Shown here: piece by piece, positions 1-10,221 of the stretch
How the letters are laid out: every line of letters begins with the position of its first letter
Numbering within the stretch: the stretch's first letter is position 1
NCBI GenBank assembly: GCA_024397955.1
Contig: CP073744.1
Coordinates: 1,178,001 to 1,242,000 of the forward strand
DNA from: a bacterium SCSIO 12696
GTDB taxonomy: Bacteria > Pseudomonadota > Gammaproteobacteria > Pseudomonadales > Porticoccaceae
Length of the DNA stretch: 64,000 nt
Direction: 5' to 3'
Translations under genes and position numbers: made by a program
Notes under the pieces: generated by a model
The model's database searches: none
Told to the model about the DNA's origin: nothing
Seen by the model: only the letters and a program-made list of their open reading frames with translations

Positions 1-633
1 CATGGTTATGCGGAGAGAGTCGTACAATCAGACACTGCAACTGTTTCCATCATTGTATCCACAGAAGCAAAAGAAATGCGCGGAGCGTTGGCTGAAAACA
101 GCCGCATCAGACAACAAGTTATTGCCACCCTGGTAAATTCAGGAATTGCCAAAAACGACATTCAAACTGCTTCATTCTCAACTTCTCCAGAAATTGGTTA
201 CTTTTCAAAGCGCCCTACAAGCTACAACAGTGTCAACAAAATTAATGTTGCAGTCACTACTGAGCAACAGTTTTCAGCTGTAGCTTCTCTGGTCGACGAA
301 TTTAAAAGCGTCTCGTTAGGCGAAATAAAGTACAAACACAGCAAAAAGAAGGAGCTAAACCGAGAACTAGTTTCTGAAGCCTTGGCAGACGTCATCGCTA
401 AGAAGGTAATCTACGAAGAACAACTTGGCATAAAGCTGAAGGTTTATGACATCGGCTCACTGACAAATAGAAACAGATATGAAAGCGACGGTATTGACGA
501 AGAGATTGTTGTTACTGGGTTACGCCGATCCAGCTATTCTCAAAAATCATCGACACCTGAGCCCCTATCATTCGGCGAACTTAATTATTCAACACACAGA
601 TCAGTGACATTTGAAATTATTGAAAGCGACTAA
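1..633 (+). CDS. SIMPL-domain (DUF541/YggE-like) protein, 5' truncated
   Basis: The frame is open from base 1, so the true start and any signal peptide lie outside the window. The visible part has the SIMPL pattern: a DTATVSIIV strand near the left edge, then a helix containing AENSRIRQQV and the motif GIAKNDIQTASFSTSP, close to the family pattern of an alternating strand/helix followed by a LGI..KDIQT..FS block. SIMPL proteins are usually periplasmic or outer-membrane associated and of poorly defined role. Near the C-terminus is DEEIVVTGLRRS, which looks like the TonB-box/amino-terminal segment of TonB-dependent receptors and is not expected in this family. The gene is convergent with folK, with only 12 nt between the stops. 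Family assignment is from motif recognition; function is unknown. Confidence 0.8.
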   Translation, partial: HGYAERVVQSDTATVSIIVSTEAKEMRGALAENSRIRQQVIATLVNSGIAKNDIQTASFSTSPEIGYFSKRPTSYNSVNKINVAVTTEQQFSAVASLVDEFKSVSLGEIKYKHSKKKELNRELVSEALADVIAKKVIYEEQLGIKLKVYDIGSLTNRNRYESDGIDEEIVVTGLRRSSYSQKSSTPEPLSFGELNYSTHRSVTFEIIESD

Positions 634-645
634 TTCCAACTAAAC

Positions 646-1125
646 TTAGCGAAACTCAACCGGCCACAATTTCTGTGGCCGATCGTATTCCCACCAAAGC
701 TGCCGATAGGTTTTTCCGACCTCAGGGTGGGTTAATTCCGGGGCTAAATCAGAGAGTGGCTTTAACACATAAGCATTGGTCAGAATTTCCGGCCTTGGCA
801 ACTCCACGCCACTAACCGTACCGCTCACATCGCCATACAACAGAATATCCACATCTAGGGTGTGACAAGGGTTTTCAGTATCCCGACAACGCCCCTGCCG
901 CTGCTCCAGTTGCCGCAGCGCACGATACAACTCAACGAGCGGTTGATCCGTTTGAATGGCCACCACTAGGTTGTAAAAGCGTTTACACTCAACACCCACT
1001 GGGTCGGTTTCATAGATTGGAGAACACTGCAAACTGTCGTAACACTGCTCAAGCCATTGCAAGGCCGCGCGAATGTTATGACTGCGACTTTGATTACTGC
1101 CAATACCCAGGTAAGCGGTAATCAC
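646..1125 (-). CDS. folK: 2-amino-4-hydroxy-6-hydroxymethyldihydropteridine pyrophosphokinase
   Basis: HPPK transfers pyrophosphate from ATP to 6-hydroxymethyl-7,8-dihydropterin in cytosolic folate synthesis. The 159-aa protein begins with the family hallmark AYLGIGSN, and has the YETDPVGV segment (about residues 38-45), the conserved FYNLVV strand, and the signature HTLDVDILLYG at residues 88-98, whose two aspartates bind magnesium. Length is normal for the family. The ATG overlaps the end of folB by 4 nt (ATGA-type coupling), so it is translated with the folate/t6A operon tsaD-folB-folK. Confidence 0.95.
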   Translation of the reverse strand: MITAYLGIGSNQSRSHNIRAALQWLEQCYDSLQCSPIYETDPVGVECKRFYNLVVAIQTDQPLVELYRALRQLEQRQGRCRDTENPCHTLDVDILLYGDVSGTVSGVELPRPEILTNAYVLKPLSDLAPELTHPEVGKTYRQLWWEYDRPQKLWPVEFR

Positions 1126-1481
1126 TGTGGTTTACTGCCTCGCTCAATCAGCACACCCACATCGCGAGCGGCGGCAACGGCACCGGGTTTACCCAAGCGC
1201 AGTTTTACCCAAGGCACAGAAAATTCATTGAGGATAATTTGGCAAACCTGTTCTGCCATGGTTTCCAGAAGCTGAAATTCGCTGGTAGACACGAATTCAA
1301 TCAAGCGATCAGATACCGCTTTGTAGTTAAGCGTGTGCTGAATATCGTCGGTGGCTGCAGCCTGGGCGATATCCCAGGCCATTTCCAAATTCAGCACCAC
1401 GGTCTGCTGCACTTGCCGCTCCCAGTCGTAAATGCCAATTACGGTATCGATGCGCAAATCACTGATATAGACCCTATCCAT
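1122..1481 (-). CDS. folB: Dihydroneopterin aldolase
   Basis: FolB cleaves or epimerises 7,8-dihydroneopterin, the step before FolK. The 119-aa product has the standard order: the amino-terminal strand [19 protein letters not shown] with the active-site glutamate region, [14 protein letters not shown] in the middle, [12 protein letters not shown] with the conserved Glu, and a terminal RLGKPGAV strand. The start codon lies 8 nt inside the end of tsaD and the stop overlaps folK, so the three genes are translationally chained. The pairing of folB and folK is functional (consecutive steps); tsaD is a common gammaproteobacterial neighbour. Confidence 0.95.
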   Translation of the reverse strand: MDRVYISDLRIDTVIGIYDWERQVQQTVVLNLEMAWDIAQAAATDDIQHTLNYKAVSDRLIEFVSTSEFQLLETMAEQVCQIILNEFSVPWVKLRLGKPGAVAAARDVGVLIERGSKPQ

Positions 1482-2535
1482 TTACAGTATCCACCTGTAG
1501 ACCACCAGCAATCCCGTCCAACTCATCCAGCGGCCAGCGTGGGCGGGCACTGACTGCCAAGCCTTCATTGTGCCCTGCTAGCAGTCGCTGGCAACCGGCG
1601 TAGGCGATCATGGCGCCATTGTCGGTACAGAATTCATGGCGGGCATAGAACACCTTACCACCCACTTTGGCCAGCGACTGTTCCAGTTTTTCCCGCAGGC
1701 GGGTATTGGCAGAAACACCACCGGCAATCACCAACGTTTTATGGCCAGTTTGTTCGAGAGCGCGACGGCATTTAATAGACAGAGTGTCCACCACTGCCTC
1801 TTGAAAAGCGCAGGCGATGTCGGCCATGGTTTGATCATCTGGCAGAACATCGTCGCCACGGTGTTGCGCCACTATATTGAGGGTATAAGTCTTCAGGCCG
1901 GAAAAACTGAAATCCAACCCAGGACGATCAGTCATGGGCCGGGGAAAACGAAAGCGCGTTGGATCACCCTGTTCCGCCAAACGAGCGATATGCGGGCCGC
2001 CAGGGTAATCGAGGTCGAGCATTTTGGCGGCTTTATCAAACGCCTCACCAGCCGCATCATCCAGTGACTCACCCAACAGGGCGTACTCACCAATACCCGC
2101 CACATCCACCAATTGGGTGTGGCCACCGGAAACCAGCAACGCCACAAACGGAAATGCCGGAGACTCCGCTTCCAACATGGGGGCCAGCAAATGACCCTCC
2201 ATATGGTGCACGCCAACCGCCGGCACATCCCAAGCGTAAGCCAGTGAACGTCCCACACAGGCACCCACCATCAACGCCCCAACCAGGCCAGGGCCAGAGG
2301 TATAAGCGATACCTCCAATATCATCACGCTGGCAACCCGCTTCATCCAGCACCTGGCGGATTAACGGCAACAGCTTGCGTACATGGTCGCGAGAAGCCAG
2401 TTCCGGCACCACACCGCCATACTCGGAATGCACATCTATCTGGCTGTACAGTGCGTGTCCAAGCAGGCCACGCTCGCAGTGATACAGCGCCACGCCAGTT
2501 TCGTCGCAAGAGGTTTCGATACCCAGTACTAGCAT
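1474..2535 (-). CDS. tsaD: tRNA N6-adenosine threonylcarbamoyltransferase
   Basis: TsaD, with TsaB and TsaE, transfers the threonylcarbamoyl group to A37 of ANN-decoding tRNAs. The 353-aa protein shows the Kae1/TsaD pattern: [14 protein letters not shown] at the start, the metal-binding HHMEGH at residues 110-115, SGGHTQL about residue 137, the FSGLKT region, and [10 protein letters not shown] near the end. Length is typical. It is divergent from rpsU, the usual gammaproteobacterial arrangement, and heads the tsaD-folB-folK operon. The roughly 300-nt gap to rpsU holds a large inverted repeat (2583-2690). No strong Shine-Dalgarno is visible before this ATG. Confidence 0.97.
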   Translation of the reverse strand: MLVLGIETSCDETGVALYHCERGLLGHALYSQIDVHSEYGGVVPELASRDHVRKLLPLIRQVLDEAGCQRDDIGGIAYTSGPGLVGALMVGACVGRSLAYAWDVPAVGVHHMEGHLLAPMLEAESPAFPFVALLVSGGHTQLVDVAGIGEYALLGESLDDAAGEAFDKAAKMLDLDYPGGPHIARLAEQGDPTRFRFPRPMTDRPGLDFSFSGLKTYTLNIVAQHRGDDVLPDDQTMADIACAFQEAVVDTLSIKCRRALEQTGHKTLVIAGGVSANTRLREKLEQSLAKVGGKVFYARHEFCTDNGAMIAYAGCQRLLAGHNEGLAVSARPRWPLDELDGIAGGLQVDTVNG

Positions 2536-2582
2536 CTATATAAAGCCGCCTAATAGAAAGGAGTTGGGATGATACGATGAAG

Positions 2583-2690
2583 GCAGCCTGTGAGCCACTT
2601 TTCCCAGACCGTTGGCCGCAGGGATAGCGGCCACCGAGCGTACAGGGATGTCATTTACAGCGTGTCTGGGAAAAGTGGCTCACAGGCTGC
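2583..2690. repeat. Perfect 27-bp inverted repeat with internal hairpin
   Basis: Arms 2583-2609 and 2664-2690 are exact reverse complements (the 5' arm begins GCAGCCTGTGAGCC), separated by 54 nt. Inside the loop, GGCCGC and GCGGCC form a second small hairpin. The loop carries the phrase TACAGGGATGT, which I recall from dispersed intergenic palindromes of marine gammaproteobacteria. It lies between tsaD and the rpsU promoter. It is too long and not T-rich enough for an ordinary intrinsic terminator; a mobile palindromic (REP/MITE-like) unit is more likely. Confidence 0.8.
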
Positions 2691-2724
2691 TAGCTGTGGC
2701 ACACAAATCGCGCAAAAACACCCT

Positions 2725-2753
2725 TTGCATTCCCTATCTGACCTGTATAGAAT
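2725..2753 (+). promoter_or_regulatory. Sigma-70 promoter of rpsU operon
   Basis: TTGCAT (2725-2730) and TAGAAT (2748-2753) are spaced by exactly 17 nt, about 85 nt before the rpsU ATG. This is the best sigma-70 match in the tsaD-rpsU gap and fits a constitutive ribosomal-protein promoter. Confidence 0.65.
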
Positions 2754-2838
2754 ACGCGCCCTCAAAGGCCTGGGCCGGTTTTGCGACTGCTTACAGGGCC
2801 ATTAACAGACAGACAATCGATACAACAGGATTTTTTAC

Positions 2839-3054
2839 ATGCCAGCTGTACGCGTAAAAGAAAACGAACCTTTTGACGTTGCCCTGCGCCGCTTCAAGCG
2901 CTCCTGCGAAAAAGCAGGTATTCTGGCGGAAGTACGCCGTCGCGAGTTCTTTGAGAAGCCCACTTGGGCTCGCAAGCGCAAAGCCGCTGCCGCTGTTAAG
3001 CGTCACGCCAAAAAGGTTCAGCGCGAGTCTCGCAAGTTCGTTCGTATGTACTGA
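2839..3054 (+). CDS. rpsU: 30S ribosomal protein S21
   Basis: The 71-aa, strongly basic product is a full-length S21: it begins [20 protein letters not shown], with the conserved [24 protein letters not shown] core and a Lys/Arg-rich tail ending in KFVRMY. S21 joins the 30S platform late in assembly and aids initiation. As usual in gammaproteobacteria it is the first gene of the macromolecular synthesis operon before dnaG and rpoD. A strong hairpin follows (3101-3126), which would let rpsU be made in excess of the downstream genes. Confidence 0.99.
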   Translation: MPAVRVKENEPFDVALRRFKRSCEKAGILAEVRRREFFEKPTWARKRKAAAAVKRHAKKVQRESRKFVRMY

Positions 3055-3100
3055 TACCGCTTCGCGGTCACTGTACAAGCTACCTCGCTGTAGTATCGCA

Positions 3101-3130
3101 AAGCGCCGATGATCTCATCGGCGCTTTTTG
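3101..3130 (+). terminator. Intrinsic terminator/attenuator after rpsU
   Basis: A 12-bp GC-rich stem (3101-3112 with 3115-3126, core GCGCCGATGA/TCATCGGCGC, 2-nt loop) runs into a T tract. In the E. coli operon a partial terminator at this place lowers dnaG relative to rpsU; the same role is inferred here. Confidence 0.85.
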
Positions 3131-3207
3131 TGTTTGTGGAAAAACGATCCAATCAAGGTAAACTCCCCTCTTCAATTATCAGGAAACCATCCATTGAGAA
3201 AGAAGCC

Positions 3208-3657
3208 ATGAGCGATACGTTAAAAGATCAGATCAAAAGCGCCATGAAAGACGCCATGCGCAGCAAAGAAAAGGAACGCCTGGGGGTTATTCGCCTGATT
3301 CAAGCCGAAATCAAGCGCATTGAAGTGGACGAGCGCATTGAGCTGGATGATGCACGCACCCTGGCTGTGCTGGACAAAATGAGTAAACAGCGCCGCGACT
3401 CACTGAGCCAATACCAGGATGCCGGCCGCGATGACCTGGCGGCCCAAGAGCAAATGGAATTGGACGTGATCGCCACCTTCCTGCCCGCCGCTCTTAGTGA
3501 AGCAGAACTGGAGCAGATTGTTAGCGAAGCGATTGCCAAAACCGATGCCACTGGCATGGCCGATATGGGCAAGGTGATGGGTATCGTCAAACCCCAGGTA
3601 CAAGGCCGTGGCGATATGGGTGCAGTAAGCAAAATGGTTAAGGAGAAACTGGGGTAA
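3208..3657 (+). CDS. GatB/YqeY domain protein
   Basis: The 149-aa product is a stand-alone YqeY protein: DQIKSAMKDAMRSKEKERLGVIRLI at the start, an IEVDERIEL.D loop, the KMSKQRRDSLSQY helix, and the carboxy-terminal GKVMGIVKPQVQGRGDMG motif, which is the tail that GatB uses to bind tRNA in amidotransferase. Free YqeY proteins sit between rpsU and dnaG in many bacteria; their own function is unsettled. I chose the ATG at 3208; an upstream in-frame ATG at 3109 would fall inside the rpsU terminator. Confidence 0.93.
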   Translation: MSDTLKDQIKSAMKDAMRSKEKERLGVIRLIQAEIKRIEVDERIELDDARTLAVLDKMSKQRRDSLSQYQDAGRDDLAAQEQMELDVIATFLPAALSEAELEQIVSEAIAKTDATGMADMGKVMGIVKPQVQGRGDMGAVSKMVKEKLG

Positions 3658-3664
3658 TACTGTT

Positions 3665-3684
3665 ATGCCCGCGCAGGTGGGTAT
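3665..3684. repeat. Short REP-like palindrome
   Basis: ATGCCCGCGCAGGTGGGTAT is an imperfect palindrome between yqeY and dnaG. It matches the element at 63108-63127 at 16 of 20 positions, suggesting a dispersed REP-like family in this genome. Confidence 0.5.
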
Positions 3685-3699
3685 GGCGACGATGAGTTT

Positions 3700-5697
3700 A
3701 TGGCCGGGAAAATTCCTCAATATTTTATAGACGACCTGCTGGATCGCGTCGACATTGTGGATGTGATCAACAGCCGGGTACAGCTGAAAAAAACCGGCAA
3801 GAATTACAGCGCCTGCTGCCCTTTCCACGAGGAAAAAACACCGTCTTTTACCGTCGCCCCAGACAAACAGTTCTACTATTGCTTCGGCTGCCAGGCCAAC
3901 GGCAACGCTCTTGGTTTTGTCATGGACTACGAGCGCTTGTCGTTTCCGGAGGCAGTGGAGCAACTGGCCAACTATGTGGGCCTGGATGTTCCAAGAGAAG
4001 AAACCACCCCATTTGAAGACGAGCGCGCCAAACAGAAAAAGCGCCTTTACGGCACTTTGGAAAAAGCCGATCTGTTCTACCGCCAGCAGCTGCGCAGCCA
4101 TCACTCTGCCCGTTACGCCATCGACTATCTGAAGTCTCGGGGCCTGGACGGAAAAATCAGCGCTCGTTTCGGCATCGGCTATGCACCGCCCGGCTGGGAT
4201 AACCTGCTCAATGAACTCGGTGACGACCCCACCAATCTGCGCCTGCAGGTGGACACTGGCCTGCTGATTGAAAAGCCGGAACAGAACAAGCGCTACGACC
4301 GCTTCCGCAACCGCATTATGTTCCCAATACGGGATACCCGCGGCCGCACCATTGCCTTTGGTGGCCGGGTACTGGGGGACGATAAACCGAAGTACCTGAA
4401 CTCCCCGGAAACACCCGTGTTCCACAAAGGCCGCGAGCTCTACGGCCTGTACGAAGCCACGCAAAGCCCCGGCGAACTGAACAATGTAGTCGTTGTGGAA
4501 GGCTATATGGACGTTGTGGCCCTGGCCCAGTTCGGCATTGACAATGCGGTGGCCACCCTGGGTACTGCGATCACCGGCCCGCACCTGGAAAAACTGTTCC
4601 GCTACACGCCGGAAGTGGTGTTTTGCTTTGACGGCGACCGCGCCGGCCGCCAAGCCGCCCATCGCGCCTTGGAAAACTGCCTGCCGATGATGGAAGACGG
4701 CCGCTCTGCCCGCTTCCTGTTTTTACAAGAAGGCCACGACCCGGACAGCATGGTGCGCGAAAAAGGCGCCGAGCGGTTTCGGGATCTGCTGTCGGAAGCA
4801 CAACCGCTGTCCCAGTTCCTGTTCGCCACCGCCGGTGAAGGCATTGATACCGACACCCCGGATGGCAAGGCGCGGCTGGCCAAAAATGCCGCCCCCTATT
4901 TGAACAGCATACCGGCGAACATCTTCCGGGAGCTAATGATTGCGGAGCTGGGGAATCTCACCGGGATGAACCCAGACAAGCTGGATCAGCTGATCAGCAC
5001 CAGCGAATCGCTACCGCCCGAACACCCGGAGCCCTCAACGGACAACACCGCCCAACCAACGAGTAGCCCAGACAACCCTGAGGCTCACAACAACGAATGG
5101 TATGGCAACGAGCCAAACCAACTGCAGCACGAGCCACCACCCTGGACGCAAGCAGCTCACGAAGACAATTTCAGCTCCGACACTACCACACAGCGCCACA
5201 GCAAAATGCAGCTCACTGCAGAACGCACTGCCATAGCGATTTTGCTCAACAATACCTCACTGGCGCAGCAAGTCAGTGATTGCGAACCACTGCAGCAAAG
5301 CACTAATCCGGAGGCTCAGCTATTGGCGGCACTGGTTGAGTATTTGCACAACAACACGGAGGCATCGTCTCACCAGATTCTCGGCCACTGGTTGGGCATG
5401 CACCGGGATGGTCAGGGCGCGCTGCTGGCGGAAATCGCCGCCTGCGATTCTATTTACCCTCCGCAGCACGCCGTGCGAGACAACTCCGCGGAGTTCCAGG
5501 ACGCCATCAGCCTTATCCAACGCCGCGCCATGGAAACGCTGCCATTGGAACAGCAGGTGACTTTTTTGGTCAATAAGACACAGCCTAACGAAGAAGATGT
5601 AAAAGCCGCCTTACGACTGTTGCCAGCGGCCCTGCGCAGCGACCTCAGCGATGAGAAAAAAACTCAATTGAATCAAATAATTAGGCGAAAAAAGTAA
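3700..5697 (+). CDS. dnaG: DNA primase
   Basis: DnaG makes the RNA primers for replication. The 665-aa protein has the CHC2 zinc ribbon (C40-x2-H43 ... C61-x2-C64), the RNA-polymerase domain with the TOPRIM motifs VVVEGYMDVVAL and FCFDGDRAG, and a carboxy-terminal DnaB-interaction region after a Gln/Pro/Asn-rich linker (about residues 440-510). The linker makes it longer than the E. coli enzyme (581 aa). It lies between yqeY and rpoD. The start chosen begins MAGKIPQYFIDDLL, the normal DnaG amino terminus; no strong Shine-Dalgarno is visible. Confidence 0.97.
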   Translation: MAGKIPQYFIDDLLDRVDIVDVINSRVQLKKTGKNYSACCPFHEEKTPSFTVAPDKQFYYCFGCQANGNALGFVMDYERLSFPEAVEQLANYVGLDVPREETTPFEDERAKQKKRLYGTLEKADLFYRQQLRSHHSARYAIDYLKSRGLDGKISARFGIGYAPPGWDNLLNELGDDPTNLRLQVDTGLLIEKPEQNKRYDRFRNRIMFPIRDTRGRTIAFGGRVLGDDKPKYLNSPETPVFHKGRELYGLYEATQSPGELNNVVVVEGYMDVVALAQFGIDNAVATLGTAITGPHLEKLFRYTPEVVFCFDGDRAGRQAAHRALENCLPMMEDGRSARFLFLQEGHDPDSMVREKGAERFRDLLSEAQPLSQFLFATAGEGIDTDTPDGKARLAKNAAPYLNSIPANIFRELMIAELGNLTGMNPDKLDQLISTSESLPPEHPEPSTDNTAQPTSSPDNPEAHNNEWYGNEPNQLQHEPPPWTQAAHEDNFSSDTTTQRHSKMQLTAERTAIAILLNNTSLAQQVSDCEPLQQSTNPEAQLLAALVEYLHNNTEASSHQILGHWLGMHRDGQGALLAEIAACDSIYPPQHAVRDNSAEFQDAISLIQRRAMETLPLEQQVTFLVNKTQPNEEDVKAALRLLPAALRSDLSDEKKTQLNQIIRRKK

Positions 5698-5732
5698 ACT
5701 CACACTAACCTTGATGAGAAACCGTTGACAAA

Positions 5733-5785
5733 TCCCGCGAAAAGCCTTTATTTCCCGCGACAAGCCCCTATATATTCAGTATAAT
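5733..5785 (+). promoter_or_regulatory. rpoD promoter with two direct repeats
   Basis: TATAAT (5780-5785) lies 60 nt before the rpoD ATG, with GCGACA 17 nt upstream (5757-5762) as -35. A consensus TTGACA lies further up (5725-5730). Two near-identical 14-mers, TCCCGCGAAAAGCC (5733-5746) and TCCCGCGACAAGCC (5753-5766), are spaced 20 nt apart (two helical turns); the second overlaps the -35. This looks like a regulator-binding array. Confidence 0.6.
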
Positions 5786-5844
5786 CCCCCGCTATTTTTC
5801 GCCCCACTACCAGCGGTGATTGATCACCGAAACGACGAGCAGAA

Positions 5845-7656
<1,812 letters not shown>

Positions 7657-7663
7657 TTTAAAA

Positions 7664-7697
7664 AGGCTGTTGAAAGCATCAACAGCCTGACTATAAT
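7664..7697 (+). promoter_or_regulatory. Hairpin after rpoD overlapping tRNA promoter
   Basis: A 10-bp stem (7664-7673 AGGCTGTTGA with 7679-7688) follows rpoD. TTGAAA (7670-7675) and TATAAT (7692-7697), spaced 16 nt, form a good sigma-70 promoter about 75 nt before the tRNA. The -35 is inside the hairpin. There is no T tract directly after the stem, so termination is uncertain. Confidence 0.6.
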
Positions 7698-7779
7698 CAC
7701 CACCCTTTTTAAGGCATTTGGCCCGGCTGGCAACCATGCATTGCGCACCGCTAACAGGGCTGGAATAAACCGGAAAAAT

Positions 7780-7856
7780 GGGCCTTTAGCTCAGTTGGTT
7801 AGAGCACCCGACTCATAATCGGTAGGTCCCCAGTTCAAGTCTGGGAAGGCCCACCA
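7780..7856 (+). tRNA. tRNA with CAU anticodon, probably tRNA-Ile2 (lysidine)
   Basis: A complete 77-nt cloverleaf: acceptor GGGCCTT/AAGGCCC, D arm TAGCTCAGTTGGTTAGAGCA, anticodon arm CCCGACTCATAATCGG with CAT, T arm CCCAGTTCAAGTCTGGG, encoded CCA. CAU can be initiator Met, elongator Met or Ile2. It lacks the three G-C pairs of the initiator stem. It has C4-G69 and C5-G68, the acceptor pairs reported to be read by TilS, and resembles E. coli Ile2 more than elongator Met. Hence Ile2 is favoured, but not proven. Confidence 0.9.
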
Positions 7857-7932
7857 TTTTTCCCGTTGAAGCCATGCTCAACCTTTAATTGCCCTCCTTC
7901 TAGCTGACCCTTACAGCTCTCTGGAACAACTT

Positions 7933-9255
7933 ATGACTACGGTTACTTTCGACAGCCTCGGCCTCGCCGAGCCTATTGCCCGCGCAGTCCGCGAAAAAGG
8001 CTATACCCAGCCCTCCCCTATTCAAGCTCAAGCTATTCCAGCGGTATTAAAAAGTGGGGATTTAATGGCGTCTGCACAAACCGGTACGGGCAAAACCGCC
8101 GCCTTTACCCTACCGATGTTGCACCGGCTTTTAGAGCGGCCAAAAGCCGCTCACAACCAGGCTCGCGCTTTGGTGCTGACACCCACTCGTGAGCTGGCAG
8201 CGCAGATACTGGACAACCTACAGGCTTACAGCAAGCACACAAAATTGCGCTCTGCGGTGGTATTTGGTGGCGTTAAAATTAACCCACAAATGCAAAAGCT
8301 GCGTTCAGGTGTGGAGGTGCTGGTTGCCACTCCTGGCCGCCTGCTGGATTTACACAGCCAAAACGCCATCAAATTCGATCAACTGGATATGCTGGTATTG
8401 GACGAAGCGGATCGCATGCTGGATATGGGCTTTATTCACGACATCAAACGAATCTTGCGTTTGCTGCCCAAAAAACGTCAAAACCTGTTGTTTTCTGCCA
8501 CTTTTTCAGACGACATTCGCGAACTGGCCAGAGGGCTGCTGCATAACCCCACCGAAGTCAGCGTAGCACGCAAAAACACCACCGCCGAAACCATCGCCCA
8601 TAAATTGCACCCGGTGGAAAAAAGTCGAAAAACCGCCCTTCTCAGCCACTTAACTCGCAACAATGGCTGGGATCAGGCGCTGGTGTTCAGCCGCACCAAA
8701 CACGGTGCCAACCGGTTGGTTAAAGTGCTGGCTCGTGACGGCATAAAGGCCGCTGCCATTCATGGCAATAAAAGTCAGAATCAACGCACCAAAGCGCTGG
8801 CGGACTTCAAGAATGGCGAGATTACCTTGTTAATTGCCACCGATATCGCCGCTCGAGGTATTGATATTGACCAACTACCACAGGTGGTCAATTTCGATTT
8901 ACCCAATGTGCCCGAAGACTATGTGCACCGCATTGGCCGCACCGGAAGAGCTGGCAGTAATGGCCACGCCATTTCATTAGTCAGCGAAGATGAAATCAAA
9001 CAATTGCAAGACATAGAGCGGCTTATCCAACGCCACATAGACCGGGAAGAAGTGATAGGCTTTGAGCCGGAAAAGCCACTGCCGCCATCACGGAAGCTGA
9101 CCCCAGTTAAACCAAAGCGACCGAAGAAGGCAAAAACTGTGGCCAATAGCGATACAGCTAACCACAGGCAAAACACCAAAAGTCGGCAGGGCCACAGAAA
9201 GCGCTTTCGTGGAGCTAACACTTCCGGAACTAAAGCAGCACGCAGCCAGGCGTAG
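7933..9255 (+). CDS. rhlE: DEAD-box RNA helicase, RhlE type
   Basis: ATP-dependent RNA helicase acting in ribosome assembly or RNA turnover. The 440-aa protein has all motifs in order: Q motif ([14 protein letters not shown]), Walker A AQTGTGKT (residues 48-55), [17 protein letters not shown] (from residue 157), [13 protein letters not shown] and [10 protein letters not shown]. The last 70 residues are Lys/Arg/Pro-rich, as in RhlE, and probably bind RNA. The subfamily is judged from the amino-terminal [11 protein letters not shown] and the basic tail; other DEAD-box subfamilies cannot be excluded. Confidence 0.92.
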   Translation: MTTVTFDSLGLAEPIARAVREKGYTQPSPIQAQAIPAVLKSGDLMASAQTGTGKTAAFTLPMLHRLLERPKAAHNQARALVLTPTRELAAQILDNLQAYSKHTKLRSAVVFGGVKINPQMQKLRSGVEVLVATPGRLLDLHSQNAIKFDQLDMLVLDEADRMLDMGFIHDIKRILRLLPKKRQNLLFSATFSDDIRELARGLLHNPTEVSVARKNTTAETIAHKLHPVEKSRKTALLSHLTRNNGWDQALVFSRTKHGANRLVKVLARDGIKAAAIHGNKSQNQRTKALADFKNGEITLLIATDIAARGIDIDQLPQVVNFDLPNVPEDYVHRIGRTGRAGSNGHAISLVSEDEIKQLQDIERLIQRHIDREEVIGFEPEKPLPPSRKLTPVKPKRPKKAKTVANSDTANHRQNTKSRQGHRKRFRGANTSGTKAARSQA

Positions 9256-9342
9256 ATTGGACATCATAAGTCGTATAAGCAGTCACAACTGCTTTGCGAT
9301 GGATAACATTTATTGGGCATTTTCTGGATTAACTGCCGTCAT

Positions 9343-10194
9343 TTATCGTCGGCGCAGTTTTTCTTGCGCTTTTTGAACATAACGGGACTTTGCGGTTTTC
9401 TGCCAGTCATCGCTGTAGCCTTGATCAATCATTCTGGCAGTGCGCTGACGGGCACTTTGTTCCAGTTCAGGAATAAGCGCCGCTTCCGGCAAATTGCGCC
9501 AGTACTTCTTTGGCATTTCAGATTGCATAGCTTTGGATTTTAAGCGCGCCGGATTAAAAATACTCTTGTAATACGTTAACCACAGATCTTCCAACTCGTC
9601 CGTTGTATTTGGTTTTTGATGAACGCCATCACCGATTGTTAGCTGCTCCAGATTCCAGTGGGCGCAATGATCCGGCGTCAAAAGAGACCAGTGCATATTG
9701 TGAAAACGCTTCACAAAAAAGTGTATCCCGGCAGGTAATACCGGATGGCCAGGTTCAAACCAGGCAACAAATCGCTCACCACTTTCCAAGGATGCATCCG
9801 GTACTTTTTGAAAGCGCACAAACGCGTGCATTTTGTGGATTTCGCGGCCGACGGTTTTACACATTTTGTGCAAACAACGAATATCGTCATCGACGGGATT
9901 GGTCAGTAACCGTCGATCGTCAAACACCAAGCGCCAGGCGATGCGATACAGCAACGCCCAGCGGGTATGGCATCGGTAGTGAGAAGCACTTTTCGCCAAA
10001 GAAAAAAATTGCTTGGGGATGCGTAGCTCAGAGTGTTTAACCGCCAGCTGTTCCAATGACGCACTATTTTCATACAACAGGGATGGCTGAAGTTCGCTGT
10101 TCCAGCATACTTGATTTGGCTCTACCCCAGCCTTCAATAGAAGGCGTGCCTGATCTCGCCAGGCATCAAAATTGTTTGTTTTAAGAACCCACAC
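9343..10194 (-). CDS. DUF4130 family protein, partner of radical-SAM DNA repair protein
   Basis: The 283-aa product matches the TIGR03915/DUF4130 'probable DNA metabolism' family as I know it: conserved HKMHAFVRFQKV and VAWFEPGHPVLP blocks in the middle, a HWSLLTPD motif, and a carboxy-terminal YWRNLPEA..IPELEQSARQRT segment. Members are almost always encoded beside a radical-SAM protein like the one 27 nt upstream here. The biochemical role is unknown; a DNA-damage function is inferred from the partner, its helix-hairpin-helix, and the LexA operator in front of the pair. Confidence 0.85.
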   Translation of the reverse strand: MWVLKTNNFDAWRDQARLLLKAGVEPNQVCWNSELQPSLLYENSASLEQLAVKHSELRIPKQFFSLAKSASHYRCHTRWALLYRIAWRLVFDDRRLLTNPVDDDIRCLHKMCKTVGREIHKMHAFVRFQKVPDASLESGERFVAWFEPGHPVLPAGIHFFVKRFHNMHWSLLTPDHCAHWNLEQLTIGDGVHQKPNTTDELEDLWLTYYKSIFNPARLKSKAMQSEMPKKYWRNLPEAALIPELEQSARQRTARMIDQGYSDDWQKTAKSRYVQKAQEKLRRR

Positions 10195-10221
10195 TTGAAC
10201 CGTCTCTTTAGAGCTATATAT

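Noticed and set aside
2741..2760. Possible LexA box at the rpsU promoter
   Set aside because: Only one half (CTGTAT) is present; no ACAG at the right spacing.
2590..2857. Two short plus-strand frames before rpsU
   Set aside because: They run through the inverted repeat and promoter and overlap rpsU; not coding.
3400..4662. 420-codon open frame on the minus strand across yqeY and dnaG
   Set aside because: Antisense to two certain genes; low-complexity, no family features; a codon-bias shadow of GC-rich sequence.
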